Shown: positions 1-8,336, counted from the stretch's first letter. The stretch: DNA of 64,000 nucleotides from Myceligenerans pegani (GCF_014892515.1 NZ_JADBGR010000105.1:143865-207864), one strand, 5' to 3'. A program made the numbers and translations. The notes: generated by a model from the letters alone, not told the origin.

Positions 1-123
1 GGGGCGGACGTCGTGACCGCCCCGCTGGCGCCGTCGGGCACCCCGGACGACCGCCTGGTCCGGATCGTCCTCGATCGCTACGAGGCAGCGGCGGATCGGC
101 TCGCGCTGAGGCGCAGCTCGTAG
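1..123 (+). CDS. 3' end of a truncated gene, possibly a sirohydrochlorin chelatase-like (CbiX) protein
   Basis: The window opens inside a plus-strand reading frame of 40 codons ending in TAG at 121-123. The visible tail contains GADVVTAPLAP followed by LVRIVLDRYEAAADRL. A hydrophobic strand, a proline-rich loop and an RY-containing helix of this kind resemble the C-terminus of CbiX-type sirohydrochlorin chelatases, but 40 residues cannot decide a family. The frame is called from its uninterrupted codons and codon bias. The start lies outside the window. Confidence 0.45.
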   Translation, partial: GADVVTAPLAPSGTPDDRLVRIVLDRYEAAADRLALRRSS

Positions 124-190
124 CGTCCTGCGCCCGGAACCTGTCCCAGGGATTCCGCGCGCCGATCGCCGCCCACCCGGTGGCCCGCCG

Positions 191-298
191 ACCATGAGGT
201 TGCCGACGCGATCATGAGGTTGTCTGCTCGTCCTTCTCGGGCGACGCGCGACAACCTCACGCCCATGTCGGCCTCAGACCATGCCGGCAACCTCATGC
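191..298. repeat. Compound inverted/direct repeat built on ATGAGGTTG
   Basis: Two direct copies of ATGAGGTTG (from 193 and 213) are followed by two reverse copies, CAACCTCA (251-258) and CAACCTCAT (288-296). The outer pair extends to GGTTGCCG against CGGCAACC and the inner pair to GGTTGTC against GACAACC, so the four units can form nested hairpins. The last unit contains the stop codon of the exonuclease gene. It may act as a terminator for both converging genes or be a REP-like dispersed element. Confidence 0.6.
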
Positions 299-1270
299 CT
301 GGTGCTCTGCGCGGGTGGACGCCGTGCGCTCCGCGAGGGCGTCGCGGACCCGCTTCACGCTGGACCGGATGCCCCAGCGCTCGGCGAGGGCTTCGAGGGC
401 GTCGTCGTCCGCCGGTGCGGCGGGCAGGGCGTCGTCGAACGCCGGCAGCGGGGCGTCGCGTGCCACCCGCACCACGCGGGGCGCGACGGCGAGGTAGTCC
501 GCGGCCTCGACGAGGCGCTTGCGCTGGGTGGCGGTGAGGCCCCTGTCGGACTCGTCGTCGCGGGCGCGCAGGATACCGGCCAGGTCGCCGTAGCGTTCGA
601 GCAGCTTGGCGGCGGTCTTCTCGCCGATACCGGGGACGCCGGGCAGGCCGTCCGACGGGTCGCCGCGCAGCGTCGCCATGTCCGCGTACGCCTGGCCGGT
701 GGGCACCCCGTACCTCGCGGCGAGAGCCGCCTGGTCGACGACGTCGGGGTCGCGCACCCCGCGCGCGGGGTACAGCACGCGGACCCCCGCGGAGTCGTCG
801 ACGAGCTGGAACAGGTCGCGATCACCCGTGACGATGTCGACGCCCGACGACGGCGCACCGGGCGCGGTGCCGGACCGGCGCACCTCGCGCTCGGTGAGAG
901 TGCCGATCACGTCGTCGGCCTCGTGACCGGGGATCCCGACGCGGGCGATCCCGAACGCGGCGAGCACCTCGACGATGACGGGGATCTGCGGGGCCAGCCC
1001 TTCGGGCACCACCTCGGTCCCCGCCGCCTCGTCCGCGACGCGGTGCGCCTTGTACGACGCGATGGCGTCGACCCGGAACGCCGGGCGCCAGTCGTCGTCC
1101 CAGCAGGCCACCACGCGGTCCGGTCGGTGCTCGGTGATCAGCCACGCGACCGTGTCCAGCAGGCCGCGGATCGCGTTGACGGGTTCGCCCTGGGGCGACC
1201 GCAGGGAATCGGGCACGCCGAAGAAGGCTCGGAAGTACAGGGACGCCGTGTCGAGCAGCATCAAGCTCAT
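293..1270 (-). CDS. 5'-3' exonuclease (DNA polymerase I N-terminal type)
   Basis: Stand-alone 5'-3' exonuclease of 325 residues, the FEN-like nuclease that removes RNA primers or flaps with two metal ions. Visible signatures are the N-terminal LLDTASLYFRAFFG with the first metal-binding Asp, GHEADDVIGT, VTGDRDLFQL with paired acidic residues, and a C-terminal helix-hairpin-helix GLPGVPGIGEKTAAKLLERYG-like segment that binds DNA. No polymerase domain follows, as in other actinobacterial stand-alone copies. I start at ATG 1270 because the conserved domain begins there; the frame is open upstream to 1342. It converges on the truncated gene across a repeat. Confidence 0.88.
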   Translation of the reverse strand: MSLMLLDTASLYFRAFFGVPDSLRSPQGEPVNAIRGLLDTVAWLITEHRPDRVVACWDDDWRPAFRVDAIASYKAHRVADEAAGTEVVPEGLAPQIPVIVEVLAAFGIARVGIPGHEADDVIGTLTEREVRRSGTAPGAPSSGVDIVTGDRDLFQLVDDSAGVRVLYPARGVRDPDVVDQAALAARYGVPTGQAYADMATLRGDPSDGLPGVPGIGEKTAAKLLERYGDLAGILRARDDESDRGLTATQRKRLVEAADYLAVAPRVVRVARDAPLPAFDDALPAAPADDDALEALAERWGIRSSVKRVRDALAERTASTRAEHQA

Positions 1271-1375
1271 GGGGGTCAGCCTGCCACCCGTCACTGACAT
1301 CGGCGCCGGCGATCGCGGATCCACCCGCCGAGCTCCCGTCACGAAAGTGGGCGAAAGTATCGAATGTTTCTACTT

Positions 1376-1391
1376 AAACGTTTGAAACGTT
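1376..1391. promoter_or_regulatory. LacI-type operator candidate before the xylanase
   Basis: AAACGTTT (1376-1383) is a perfect palindrome with the central CG typical of LacI-family operators. It overlaps a second palindrome, AACGTTTGAAACGTT (1377-1391), with 7-bp arms around one base. GAAAG and GAATGTTTC elements lie just before it. The site is about 95 bp upstream of the xylanase start, consistent with xylan or cello-oligomer control. The regulator is not in the window. Confidence 0.55.
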
Positions 1392-1480
1392 GACACCGAC
1401 ATCAACTGCCCCGAAGACTGCCGACCACGGCGCCACCTGCGCGCCTGATCCATCGATGACCGCACGAGGGAGTGCATTCC

Positions 1481-2593
1481 ATGTCGAAATCGTTTACCAA
1501 GACTCGATCCGGGCCGAGTCGACGTCGTCGTCTGGCCCAGGTACTCGCGAGCGCGGGCGCCGCGCTCGCCCTGGTCGTGACAGCCGGCAACCCCGCCGCC
1601 GCGGTCGACCGCAACGAGGAGGGCAACCACGGCGGGTACTTCTACTCCTTCTGGACCGACACCCAGGGCAGCGTCACGATGAACCTGGGCTCCGGAGGCA
1701 ACTACTCCACGCAGTGGAACGGCACGAACAACTTCGTGGCCGGCAAGGGCTGGAACCCCGGCAGCAACAGCCGCGTGGTGAACTACTCGGCGCAGTACAA
1801 CCCCAACGGGAACTCCTACCTCACCCTGTACGGCTGGACGCGGAGCCCGCTGATCGAGTACTACGTCATCGAGTCCTGGGGCTCCTGGCGTCCGCCGGGC
1901 AGCGCCGACTACTACGGCACCGTCAACAGCGACGGCGGCACCTACGACATCTACCGCACCCAGCGGGTCAACCAGCCCTCCATCGACGGGACCGCGACCT
2001 TCTACCAGTACTGGAGCGTGCGGACCTCCAAGCGCACCAGCGGCACCATCACCTTCCAGAACCACGTGAACGCCTGGGCGCAGAACGGCCTGAACCTGGG
2101 CAACCACTACTACCAGATCATGGCGACCGAGGGTTACCAGTCCTCCGGCTCCTCCAACGTCACCGTCAGCGAGGGCTCCGGAGGCAACCCCGGTGACCCC
2201 GGTGACCCCGGCGGCGGTGGTGACGTCACCCGCCTGCAGAACGCCGAGACCGGCCAGTGCCTCGATCTCCCGGGAGGCAACACGGCGGACGGTACGCAGA
2301 TGCAGACCTACTCCTGCTACCAGGGCGAGAACCAACGTTTCACCTTCACCTCCGCCGGGGAGATCACGGTGCGCGGGAAGTGCCTGGACGCCCCGTCGGG
2401 ATCGAATGGTACGCGTTTGCAGATCTATTCGTGCAGCGGGAGCAACAACCAGAAGTGGACCCGCGAGTCCAACGGAGTGATCCGGAATCGGCAGCACAAC
2501 GTGTGCCTCGACGTATGGAGCGGCGAGAACGGCTCGCCCGTGCAGCTCTACAGCTGCCACGGTGGGGCCAACCAGCGTTGGAACCGCATCTGA
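1481..2593 (+). CDS. Secreted endo-1,4-beta-xylanase, GH11 with CBM13
   Basis: Extracellular xylanase of 370 residues that cleaves internal beta-1,4 bonds of xylan with retention. A twin-arginine-like basic N-terminus (SRRRR) and hydrophobic stretch end at about Ala41. The GH11 beta-jelly roll spans about 45-230, with nucleophile Glu126 in [12 protein letters not shown] and acid/base Glu217 in MATEGYQ. A Gly/Asp/Pro linker (about 232-247) leads to a ricin-type CBM13 (about 250-370) with three QxW units. ATG 1481 is preferred to the in-frame GTG at 1472 because GAGGGAG lies 8 nt before it. A strong terminator follows. The promoter region carries a LacI-type palindrome. Confidence 0.96.
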   Translation: MSKSFTKTRSGPSRRRRLAQVLASAGAALALVVTAGNPAAAVDRNEEGNHGGYFYSFWTDTQGSVTMNLGSGGNYSTQWNGTNNFVAGKGWNPGSNSRVVNYSAQYNPNGNSYLTLYGWTRSPLIEYYVIESWGSWRPPGSADYYGTVNSDGGTYDIYRTQRVNQPSIDGTATFYQYWSVRTSKRTSGTITFQNHVNAWAQNGLNLGNHYYQIMATEGYQSSGSSNVTVSEGSGGNPGDPGDPGGGGDVTRLQNAETGQCLDLPGGNTADGTQMQTYSCYQGENQRFTFTSAGEITVRGKCLDAPSGSNGTRLQIYSCSGSNNQKWTRESNGVIRNRQHNVCLDVWSGENGSPVQLYSCHGGANQRWNRI

Positions 2594-2635
2594 CCCTCCG
2601 ACGGCCGACTGACCGCGCGCCGGAGCGCGCCCGAT

Positions 2636-2670
2636 GAGAGGCGGGGTGCCCGACGGGCATCCCGCCTCTC
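2636..2670. terminator. Bidirectional intrinsic-type terminator between xylanase and crcB
   Basis: A 17-bp stem with one G-U pair (GAGAGGCGGGGTGCCCG against CGGGCATCCCGCCTCTC) around a minimal loop. It sits 43 bp after the xylanase stop and 4 bp from the stop of the converging crcB, so it can serve both. There is no U-tract, as is usual in high-GC actinobacteria. Confidence 0.8.
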
Positions 2671-2673
2671 GCG

Positions 2674-3060
2674 TCAGACGATCACGCCGACGACGGCGAT
2701 CCCGGCTGCCACCGCCGCCACCGTGGTGACGAGCGTGCCGATCGTGCTGACCAGTGCCAGCCGGACCCGGTTCGACCGGGCCAGGCGTACCACCTCCACC
2801 ATGGCGGTGGAGAAGGTGGTGAATCCGCCGCACAATCCCGTGGCGAGGGCGAGCCGCGACGGCTCGACGGCGTCCGCCGTATGCCCGCCGAACAGCACGA
2901 ATCCCGCGACGAAGCCGATGATCAGCGAGCCCAGCACGTTCACCACGAACGTGCCCCAGGGGAAGGCGCCGTGGTGCCGGGAGCGGATCACGCCGTCGAG
3001 CACGAAGCGCGCGGCGGCCCCGGCGGCGCCACCCGCGGCCACGAGGAGCAGCCCGGTCAC
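2674..3060 (-). CDS. crcB: Fluoride channel subunit CrcB/Fluc (second copy)
   Basis: Four-helix membrane protein of 128 residues of the CrcB/Fluc family, dual-topology channels that export fluoride. Visible marks are GGAAGAAARFVLDG in helix 1, GTFVVNVLGSLIIGF in helix 2 with the conserved Asn, and GLCGGFTTFSTAMVE in helix 3 holding the Phe box and Thr-rich break. The GTG start overlaps the preceding crcB stop in GTGA, indicating translational coupling. Two adjacent unequal copies suggest a heterodimeric channel, as in other actinobacteria with paired crcB genes. Confidence 0.93.
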   Translation of the reverse strand: MTGLLLVAAGGAAGAAARFVLDGVIRSRHHGAFPWGTFVVNVLGSLIIGFVAGFVLFGGHTADAVEPSRLALATGLCGGFTTFSTAMVEVVRLARSNRVRLALVSTIGTLVTTVAAVAAGIAVVGVIV

Positions 3061-3620
3061 CTGTCCGCCCCCGTCCCCACGGCACGGGACCGCCTCAGAT
3101 ACGCGGCACCGGCTCGCTCTCCGAGCACGACGCCGGCGAGGCAGCACAGTGCGCCGAGGACGAGCGACACCAGCACGTACGCGACCGCCACGCCCGCCTG
3201 TCCGCCGGACAGCAGGCGTTCGGTCTCCAGCGCGAGGGCCGAGTACGTCGTGAACCCGCCGAGGAAGCCCGTGCCCCCCGCAAGGCGCACGTTGCGCCGG
3301 ACCGGAGTCTCCCTGCCGAGACGCGCCAGCGCCTCCAGGCCGAACCCGAGGGCGAACGCGCCGAGGAGGTTGACCGCGAGGGTGGCCAGCGGCCAGCCAC
3401 CCGTCGTCCCGGCAGGCGGCAGGACGATCTCCGTGCCGTGTCGCGCGGCGGAACCGAGCGCGCCGCCGAGCGCGACCAGGCCGATGAGCGCCGGGCGCAG
3501 ATGGGCGGGCAGCCTCCGGCGACCGCCCGGACCGGGTGGCGTCGGGGAAGGCTCGGAGGCCGGCGCACTCATCGAGGACCACGATGCCGCATGCGCCCCC
3601 ACGCGCGCAGCGGTGTTCAC
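3057..3620 (-). CDS. crcB: Fluoride channel subunit CrcB/Fluc (first copy)
   Basis: Second Fluc-type subunit, 187 residues from GTG 3620. The core has ALGSAARHG, TLAVNLLGAFALGFG and GTGFLGGFTTYSALALE, the helix motifs that line the fluoride pore. About 45 N-terminal residues rich in Pro/Ser/Arg precede the first helix and are longer than usual. GTG 3620 overlaps the usp stop (GTGA), which argues for this start; ATG 3572 (171 residues) is the alternative. It sits between usp and the other crcB in one operon, so fluoride defence appears tied to a stress protein. Confidence 0.9.
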   Translation of the reverse strand: MNTAARVGAHAASWSSMSAPASEPSPTPPGPGGRRRLPAHLRPALIGLVALGGALGSAARHGTEIVLPPAGTTGGWPLATLAVNLLGAFALGFGLEALARLGRETPVRRNVRLAGGTGFLGGFTTYSALALETERLLSGGQAGVAVAYVLVSLVLGALCCLAGVVLGERAGAAYLRRSRAVGTGADR

Positions 3621-4090
3621 GCCGGTTCCTCGCCGCCGAGCGGATGCTCGGGCAGGACGACCACCGGGCGGCGCTGGTCGTGGACCAGGTGGCCCGCCAC
3701 CGTTCCGCCCACCATGCTCGTCGCCCAGCCGCGCAGGCCGGCCCGGCGGGCGCCGATCACGATCATCGCGGCGCTCACCTCGTCGGCGACCCGGGCAAGT
3801 TCCCGCGCCGGGTCGCCCGCACCGCGCACCGCCGACCAGGGCAGCCCGACGTCGGCCATCGAACGGTTCAGGCCGTCCAGCACGTCGGCGGCGTACCGGT
3901 CGTCGGACACCACGATGTCGGGATCCACCGACACCGCGAAGCCGTTCGGCTCGGTCACCGCGGTCTCGTCCACCCACAGGCAGACGATCTCGACGAGCGA
4001 TCCCCCCAGGCTCTGCACGAGCGACGCGGCCCGGCGAGGGAGGTCCGGTTGCCTGTGGTCCACGCCGACCACGACGGATCTCATCGTCAC
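3617..4090 (-). CDS. Universal stress protein (UspA family)
   Basis: Single-domain UspA-like protein of 157 residues. The N-terminal SVVVGVDHRQP has the conserved Asp. The ATP-binding signature appears near the C-terminus as VIGARRAGLRGWATSMVGG with downstream VVVLPE, close to the G-2X-G-9X-G pattern. It is the first gene of a usp-crcB-crcB operon with 4-bp overlaps. A TAGCCT box 6 nt before GTG 4090 predicts a leaderless mRNA, and a CRP-like palindrome covers the -35 region, suggesting repression or redox/cAMP-type control. Confidence 0.85.
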   Translation of the reverse strand: MTMRSVVVGVDHRQPDLPRRAASLVQSLGGSLVEIVCLWVDETAVTEPNGFAVSVDPDIVVSDDRYAADVLDGLNRSMADVGLPWSAVRGAGDPARELARVADEVSAAMIVIGARRAGLRGWATSMVGGTVAGHLVHDQRRPVVVLPEHPLGGEEPA

Positions 4091-4096
4091 GCCCTG

Positions 4097-4102
4097 AGGC
4101 TA
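4097..4102 (-). promoter_or_regulatory. -10 box of usp-crcB operon (leaderless)
   Basis: TAGCCT on the minus strand, with a 6-nt gap to GTG 4090. Transcription should begin at or next to the start codon. Confidence 0.55.
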
Positions 4103-4111
4103 TCGGTCCGT

Positions 4112-4127
4112 TGTGATCCGCGTCACG
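4112..4127. promoter_or_regulatory. CRP/GlxR-like palindrome before usp
   Basis: TGTGATCCGCGTCACG fits TGTGA-N6-TCACA with one mismatch. Its centre is about 30 bp upstream of the predicted usp transcription start, where a bound regulator would cover the -35 element. It also lies just past the 3' end of the sigma factor gene. Confidence 0.5.
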
Positions 4128-4132
4128 ACCGG

Positions 4133-5149
4133 TCAATCCAGGTGGTCCGCCAGGCCGAACAAGGGGAACAGGCGTTCGGGAGACCGGAACGTCGTGATGC
4201 CCGTGATCCTGTCCCCGTCGTTCTCCAGGACCGCCAGTCCCCAGGGGAACCAGCCGCCGTCCGGATCCGGCCGGTACTGCCCGTAGGCGAGCGAGCCGTT
4301 CGCACGCACCGGCACCAGACGGGAGCCGCGGCAGCCCGATCCGACGCCGAGCATCCACGCCCGGATGTCCTCCACGCCCTGGAGCCACATGGCGTACGGC
4401 GGCATGTTCATGATCGCGTCCTCACGCAGCAGCGCGCTGAGGCCGTCCATGTCATACCGCTCGAACGCGTCGATGTAGCGCTCCAGGAGCGCGCTCTCCT
4501 TCTCGGACGATTCGCTCCGCGGGGTGGAGGACGCGGCGTCCAGGTCGAGCGCACGGTCCGCCAGGGTGGCGCGGGCCCGCTGCAGCGCGCTGTTCACCGA
4601 GGCGACCGAGGTCTCCAGCAGTTCCGCAACCTCCTGGGCCGGCCAGCGCAGCACCTCCCGCAGCACCAGCACGGCGCGCTGCTTGGCGGGCAGCGTCTGC
4701 AACGCCGCGACGAACGCCAGCCGGACCGACTCCCGCGCGATCGCGGTGTCCGCGGGGTCGCCCGGTCCGGGCAGCACGCGGTCGTCGGGGACCGGCTCGA
4801 TCCACCGCTCCTCCGGCAGCTCGGCGGCGAGGCTCTCCACCACCGGCGCCGACGGCGCCCCCAGGCCCATGGGGCGCTCACGCTTGGCGCGGCTCGAACC
4901 GAGCATGTCGAGGCAGACGTTGCCCGCGATGCGGTAGAGCCAGGTGCGGAGGGACGAGCGCCCCTCGAAGCGGTCGTAGGAGCGCCACGCGCGGAGCAGC
5001 GTCTCCTGAACCGCGTCCTCGGCGTCGAACGCGCCGCCGAGCATGCGATAGCAGTATCCGGTCAGCTCACGGCGGTGCTTCTCGAGTCCCGCGATGAGTT
5101 CCGGATCGATCTTCTCGGCGCCGGGCGCGACGCCTGTCGACTGTGCCAT
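4133..5149 (-). CDS. ECF-type RNA polymerase sigma factor with C-terminal SnoaL-like domain
   Basis: Sigma-70 family protein of 338 residues. Region 2 (about 25-95) has YRMLGGAFDAEDAVQETLL and GRSSLRTWLYRIAGNVCLD. Region 4 (about 150-205) has LPAKQRAVLVLREVLRWPAQEVAELL and SVNSALQRARATL. The remaining ~125 residues form an NTF2/SnoaL-like domain (ALLREDAIMNMPPY), as in the SigG/SigJ-like ECF groups where this extension controls activity without a classic anti-sigma. No anti-sigma gene is adjacent; the neighbour upstream is a PP2C phosphatase with an ATPase domain. A TAGCGT box 7 nt before ATG indicates a leaderless transcript. Confidence 0.92.
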   Translation of the reverse strand: MAQSTGVAPGAEKIDPELIAGLEKHRRELTGYCYRMLGGAFDAEDAVQETLLRAWRSYDRFEGRSSLRTWLYRIAGNVCLDMLGSSRAKRERPMGLGAPSAPVVESLAAELPEERWIEPVPDDRVLPGPGDPADTAIARESVRLAFVAALQTLPAKQRAVLVLREVLRWPAQEVAELLETSVASVNSALQRARATLADRALDLDAASSTPRSESSEKESALLERYIDAFERYDMDGLSALLREDAIMNMPPYAMWLQGVEDIRAWMLGVGSGCRGSRLVPVRANGSLAYGQYRPDPDGGWFPWGLAVLENDGDRITGITTFRSPERLFPLFGLADHLD

Positions 5150-5156
5150 GGCTCAC

Positions 5157-5162
5157 ACGCTA
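5157..5162 (-). promoter_or_regulatory. -10 box of ECF sigma gene (leaderless)
   Basis: TAGCGT on the minus strand with a 7-nt gap to ATG 5149. Confidence 0.5.
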
Positions 5163-5200
5163 CGCCGAGGGTCTGACACTGACGAGGGTGCGGCGTCTTC

Positions 5201-7459
5201 TCACGGCTCCCGGTCGATCTCGAACCAGACGGTCTTGCCCCGCCGACGGGCCCGAGGGCTGCCCCTCGTCGCCTCGTCGATCCCCGTGCCGTCGTCGTCC
5301 ACGTGGCGCTCCACGCCCCACCGGGACGCCAGCCGTTCCAGGAGCTGGATCCCCCGGCCGCCGAACTCCCGCACGTCCGGGTCCTTGAGCCGCGGCTGCA
5401 CGGACGACCCGTCGCGGACGCCGACCCGGACCCGCGTGGGATCGATGTCGAGTTCCGCGCCGATCGGCGCCCGGCCGTGATCCAGCGCGTTCGTCAGGAC
5501 CTCCGACGCGAGCAGCGTGATGGTGCGGCGCTGGGCCAGGGGGACCCCGCACGTCTCGAGCATGTCGTCGATCCAGAGCCGCGCGGGGGCGAGATCCGAC
5601 AGGTCGTCCGCCACCTTGCGCTCCACGCGGGCGGTCCCCGGCTCGGAGCGGTTGCTCGGCATGGCCGCCATCCGTACCCGCACGGCGAGCACGGCGACGT
5701 CGTCGTGCTGGTCCTGGCCGATCAGCCGGCGCACGAGGGTGATCGGGAGGGCGGCCGTCGCCGTGTCGGCGAGGCCCGCCAGGGTCTTCTCCAGGCCGGA
5801 GAGCGCCTCGTCGTCCGAGGCCGAGTGCTGCTCCGTGAGCCCGTCGGTGTACAGCAGCAGGGTCTCGCCCGGCCGGAGCAGCGTCGCGTGATCGGTGCGG
5901 CGGATGCCCGGCACCACGCCGAGCATCATGTCGCTGCGCGCATCGAGCCGCTCCACGCTGCCGTCCCGGCGGAGCACGAGGGGCGGCGGGTGTCCCGCGC
6001 TCGACCAGGTGACCTCGTAGACGCCACCGCCGCGCTTGACACGGTCCAGGCGCACCAGCACGGCCGTGCCGGAGGCGTGCAGGCCCAGGCCGTGGTTCGC
6101 CTTGTCCAGCAGGCGCAGCAGTTCGGACGGCGCGGCGTCGTGGCTCCATGCGAGGGCGCGGAGCAGGGACCGGAGCTGGCCCATCGTGGCGGCGGCCTGC
6201 ATGTCGTGCCCGGTGACGTCGCCCACCATGAAGATCGACGCCTCGTCGTCCAGCTTGACGGCGTCGTACCAGTCGCCGCCCACCTGATCGGACCGGGTGG
6301 CCGGGGAGTAGGTGCAGGCGAGGTCGAGGTGGGCGATCTGCGGCAGCCTGCTGAGCATGGACCGTTGCAGGGTGGTCGCCGCCCGGCGGCGCTCGTCGAG
6401 CAGCCACGCGCGCTCCAGCGCGTCCCCCGCGTACTGCGCGAGGGCCGCGCCGAGCGCGAACATGTCCTGGTCGCTGCGCGCCTCCCGCTCCCAGACGAAG
6501 ATCACGACCCCGACGACGCCGCCCGGGTGGATGCCGAACGCGGTGCCGCTCGGCGAGAGCACGGGGAGGAACGCCCGCGCCCCCAGCCCGTGGTTGCTGT
6601 ACGGCGCGACCTCGGGGAACGCGCTGATCAACGCGTCGTCCGACGCGAAGTAGAGAGGCTTCCCGGTGCGGACCACCTCGCAGACCGGGCGGGCGTCGGT
6701 GAGCCGTGCGTGCCGGAACGACGCCGGGAACCCGGGTTCGACATGGGCCAGCGAGGTGTAGGTGATCCCGCGGCGATCGGTGTCGACGAGCGCGAGGCCG
6801 CAGTAGCGGGCGCCGATGCCGGTGGTGCCGATGTCGGCGATGACGGCGTCGATGTCGTTCACGGACTGCGCGCCGGCGAACGCCTCGCTGAGGGAGAGGA
6901 GGAAGCGGCTGCGCCGGTTCGCGCGGACCGCGGCGTGCTGCACCCGCCGGGCGCGCTCCCGCTCGGCCTGGAGACGGGACTCCGCGCTGCAGGCGGCCGC
7001 GAGATCCTCGAGCGTGGCGAGCGCCTCCGGCGTCCAGCGCCGTGGCTGCTCGTCGACGGCGACGAGGGCGCCGATGGGCCGCCCCCGCAGATCGTGGACG
7101 GGAAAGCCCGCGTACGCGACGACGCCCAGGTCCCGCACGACGTGGCCCTCGCCGAACGTCCTGTCGACCCGGACGTCCTCGATCACCAGCGGCTTGTCCG
7201 CGTCGATCACCGGCAGGGCCAGGCCGGTACGGAGCCGGAGCGACTCGTCGTCCCGTGGCGCGTCCGGGCCGTGCGGATGCTTGCGATCGTGCTCGCCCCC
7301 GGCCGTGGCGCCGTCGTCGGCCAGGATCACGACGGCCGCGGCGGGCACGGCGAGATGACGGCGCACCAGTCGGGCGAACCGCTCGAAGGCTTCGTCGGCG
7401 GCCTGGGTCCCGAGGCCGACGTGCGCCAGGTCGTTCAGGGCCTGGAGGTCCGTCGGCAT
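5201..7459 (-). CDS. GAF-GAF-SpoIIE phosphatase-HATPase stress regulator
   Basis: Soluble signalling protein of 752 residues. A GAF domain (about 20-165) and a second GAF-like domain (about 190-350) precede a linker helix with RRRAATTLQRSMLSRLP. The PP2C/SpoIIE serine phosphatase follows (about 375-590) with metal-binding GGDWYDA (Asp396) and GDVTGHD. The C-terminus (about 612-745) is an RsbW/SpoIIAB-like ATPase with EVLTNALDHG and GGRGIQLLE. Such fusions dephosphorylate and rephosphorylate anti-anti-sigma proteins in general stress control. The sigma gene lies 51 bp downstream on the same strand, but it is ECF-type, so a functional link is only suggested. Confidence 0.92.
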   Translation of the reverse strand: MPTDLQALNDLAHVGLGTQAADEAFERFARLVRRHLAVPAAAVVILADDGATAGGEHDRKHPHGPDAPRDDESLRLRTGLALPVIDADKPLVIEDVRVDRTFGEGHVVRDLGVVAYAGFPVHDLRGRPIGALVAVDEQPRRWTPEALATLEDLAAACSAESRLQAERERARRVQHAAVRANRRSRFLLSLSEAFAGAQSVNDIDAVIADIGTTGIGARYCGLALVDTDRRGITYTSLAHVEPGFPASFRHARLTDARPVCEVVRTGKPLYFASDDALISAFPEVAPYSNHGLGARAFLPVLSPSGTAFGIHPGGVVGVVIFVWEREARSDQDMFALGAALAQYAGDALERAWLLDERRRAATTLQRSMLSRLPQIAHLDLACTYSPATRSDQVGGDWYDAVKLDDEASIFMVGDVTGHDMQAAATMGQLRSLLRALAWSHDAAPSELLRLLDKANHGLGLHASGTAVLVRLDRVKRGGGVYEVTWSSAGHPPPLVLRRDGSVERLDARSDMMLGVVPGIRRTDHATLLRPGETLLLYTDGLTEQHSASDDEALSGLEKTLAGLADTATAALPITLVRRLIGQDQHDDVAVLAVRVRMAAMPSNRSEPGTARVERKVADDLSDLAPARLWIDDMLETCGVPLAQRRTITLLASEVLTNALDHGRAPIGAELDIDPTRVRVGVRDGSSVQPRLKDPDVREFGGRGIQLLERLASRWGVERHVDDDGTGIDEATRGSPRARRRGKTVWFEIDREP

Positions 7460-7465
7460 CTTCCC

Positions 7466-7471
7466 AGTATC
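7466..7471 (-). promoter_or_regulatory. -10 box of the PP2C gene (leaderless)
   Basis: GATACT on the minus strand with 6 nt to ATG 7459. A GGGAAG run touches the ATG but is too close to act as a Shine-Dalgarno sequence. Confidence 0.5.
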
Positions 7472-7577
7472 ACGGGAAACGTCCGGCCACGCCTGTCGGT
7501 GGGGGATATCGGCGGGATGACGCGCCGGAGCGACCCCGCCCGAGCCCGCCGCCTCGGCCGAACGCAGGTGTAGGTAT

Positions 7578-7593
7578 TGCGATCCGCGTCACA
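7578..7593. promoter_or_regulatory. CRP/GlxR-like palindrome in a divergent promoter region
   Basis: TGCGATCCGCGTCACA matches TGTGA-N6-TCACA with one mismatch and shares the core GATCCGCGTCAC with the usp site. It lies between the divergent PP2C gene (start 7459) and the hypothetical gene starting at 7641. Confidence 0.45.
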
Positions 7594-7640
7594 CCGCGCG
7601 CACACTGGACGAAGCATCGAACCCACAGTGGGGGTGGATC

Positions 7641-8336
7641 GTGACCGCAAGCGCTGGAACTTTCGACATGTTGCCGATGCTCGGACGCGGCAAGCACCGG
7701 AACCCCAAGAAGGGCGCGTGCTTCATGGAGCTCGCGTCGTTTCTCGCGGGTGAGCGATGGAGCGACCACCCATCGTGCACGCACCCGTTGGTGGCCATGC
7801 TCGCCCGCGCCGTCAACGACCTGACCTCGGATCACGCGCGCCCGCAGCTCGCGCCGCTGATCCCGTCCGTGATCGGGCTGACCAGCGACGACCAGCGCTG
7901 GGACGTCCGGATCGCGCTGCGCGCGGCCCAGGCCGCGCTGCCCATCTCGCCGGCCGACCGCCAGCAGACCCTCGCCGTGGCGATCTACGGCGCGGAGCGC
8001 ATGCTCGACGTGCTGGACGAGAGGCCGTCGGGGACCCTCGCACCGGAATCGGTCGAGGCGCTCGCGTCGGTTCCCAAGACCGCCGCCTGGGCCGAGCGGT
8101 TCTGCGCGGGCACCACGGTTCGTCCGAAGCGGTTCGTCCGGGACGCCGCCCCGAGCGTCGTGTCGACGGCCGTCCAGGGCATCTCCGAGGCGTTCGTGCC
8201 CGACGTCGACGCCCGGCTGCGCAGCCTGCTCGCCGACACCATCGAGGACGCACGCCGGTGGGCCGGCAAGGCGGACAGCGCGGCGCTCGATCCCACCGAG
8301 TGGCGTCAGGTGGTCAAGGAGGCGCCCGTCGGGTGA
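7641..8336 (+). CDS. Conserved hypothetical protein with a CFMELASFLAGERWSDHP motif
   Basis: Soluble protein of 231 residues without signal peptide or membrane helix. Residues about 20-60 hold KKGACFMELASFLAGERW followed by SDHPSCTHP, a Cys/His/Trp-rich segment that looks like a conserved ligand or metal site. The rest is Ala-rich helical sequence. I recognise the motif as recurring in actinobacterial proteins of unknown function but cannot assign a role. GTG 7641 is preceded by GGGGGTGG. The upstream region is shared with the PP2C gene and holds a CRP-like site. Confidence 0.78.
   Translation: MTASAGTFDMLPMLGRGKHRNPKKGACFMELASFLAGERWSDHPSCTHPLVAMLARAVNDLTSDHARPQLAPLIPSVIGLTSDDQRWDVRIALRAAQAALPISPADRQQTLAVAIYGAERMLDVLDERPSGTLAPESVEALASVPKTAAWAERFCAGTTVRPKRFVRDAAPSVVSTAVQGISEAFVPDVDARLRSLLADTIEDARRWAGKADSAALDPTEWRQVVKEAPVG

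Noticed and set aside
123..290. Short frame antisense to the repeat near the left edge (72 codons)
   Set aside because: Arg/Ala-rich composition, no ribosome site, and it runs through the inverted repeat element.
5303..7573. A 756-codon open frame on the plus strand
   Set aside because: It lies antisense to the GAF/PP2C gene, is rich in Arg/Gly/Val as expected of a shadow frame at high GC, and shows no domain or ribosome site.
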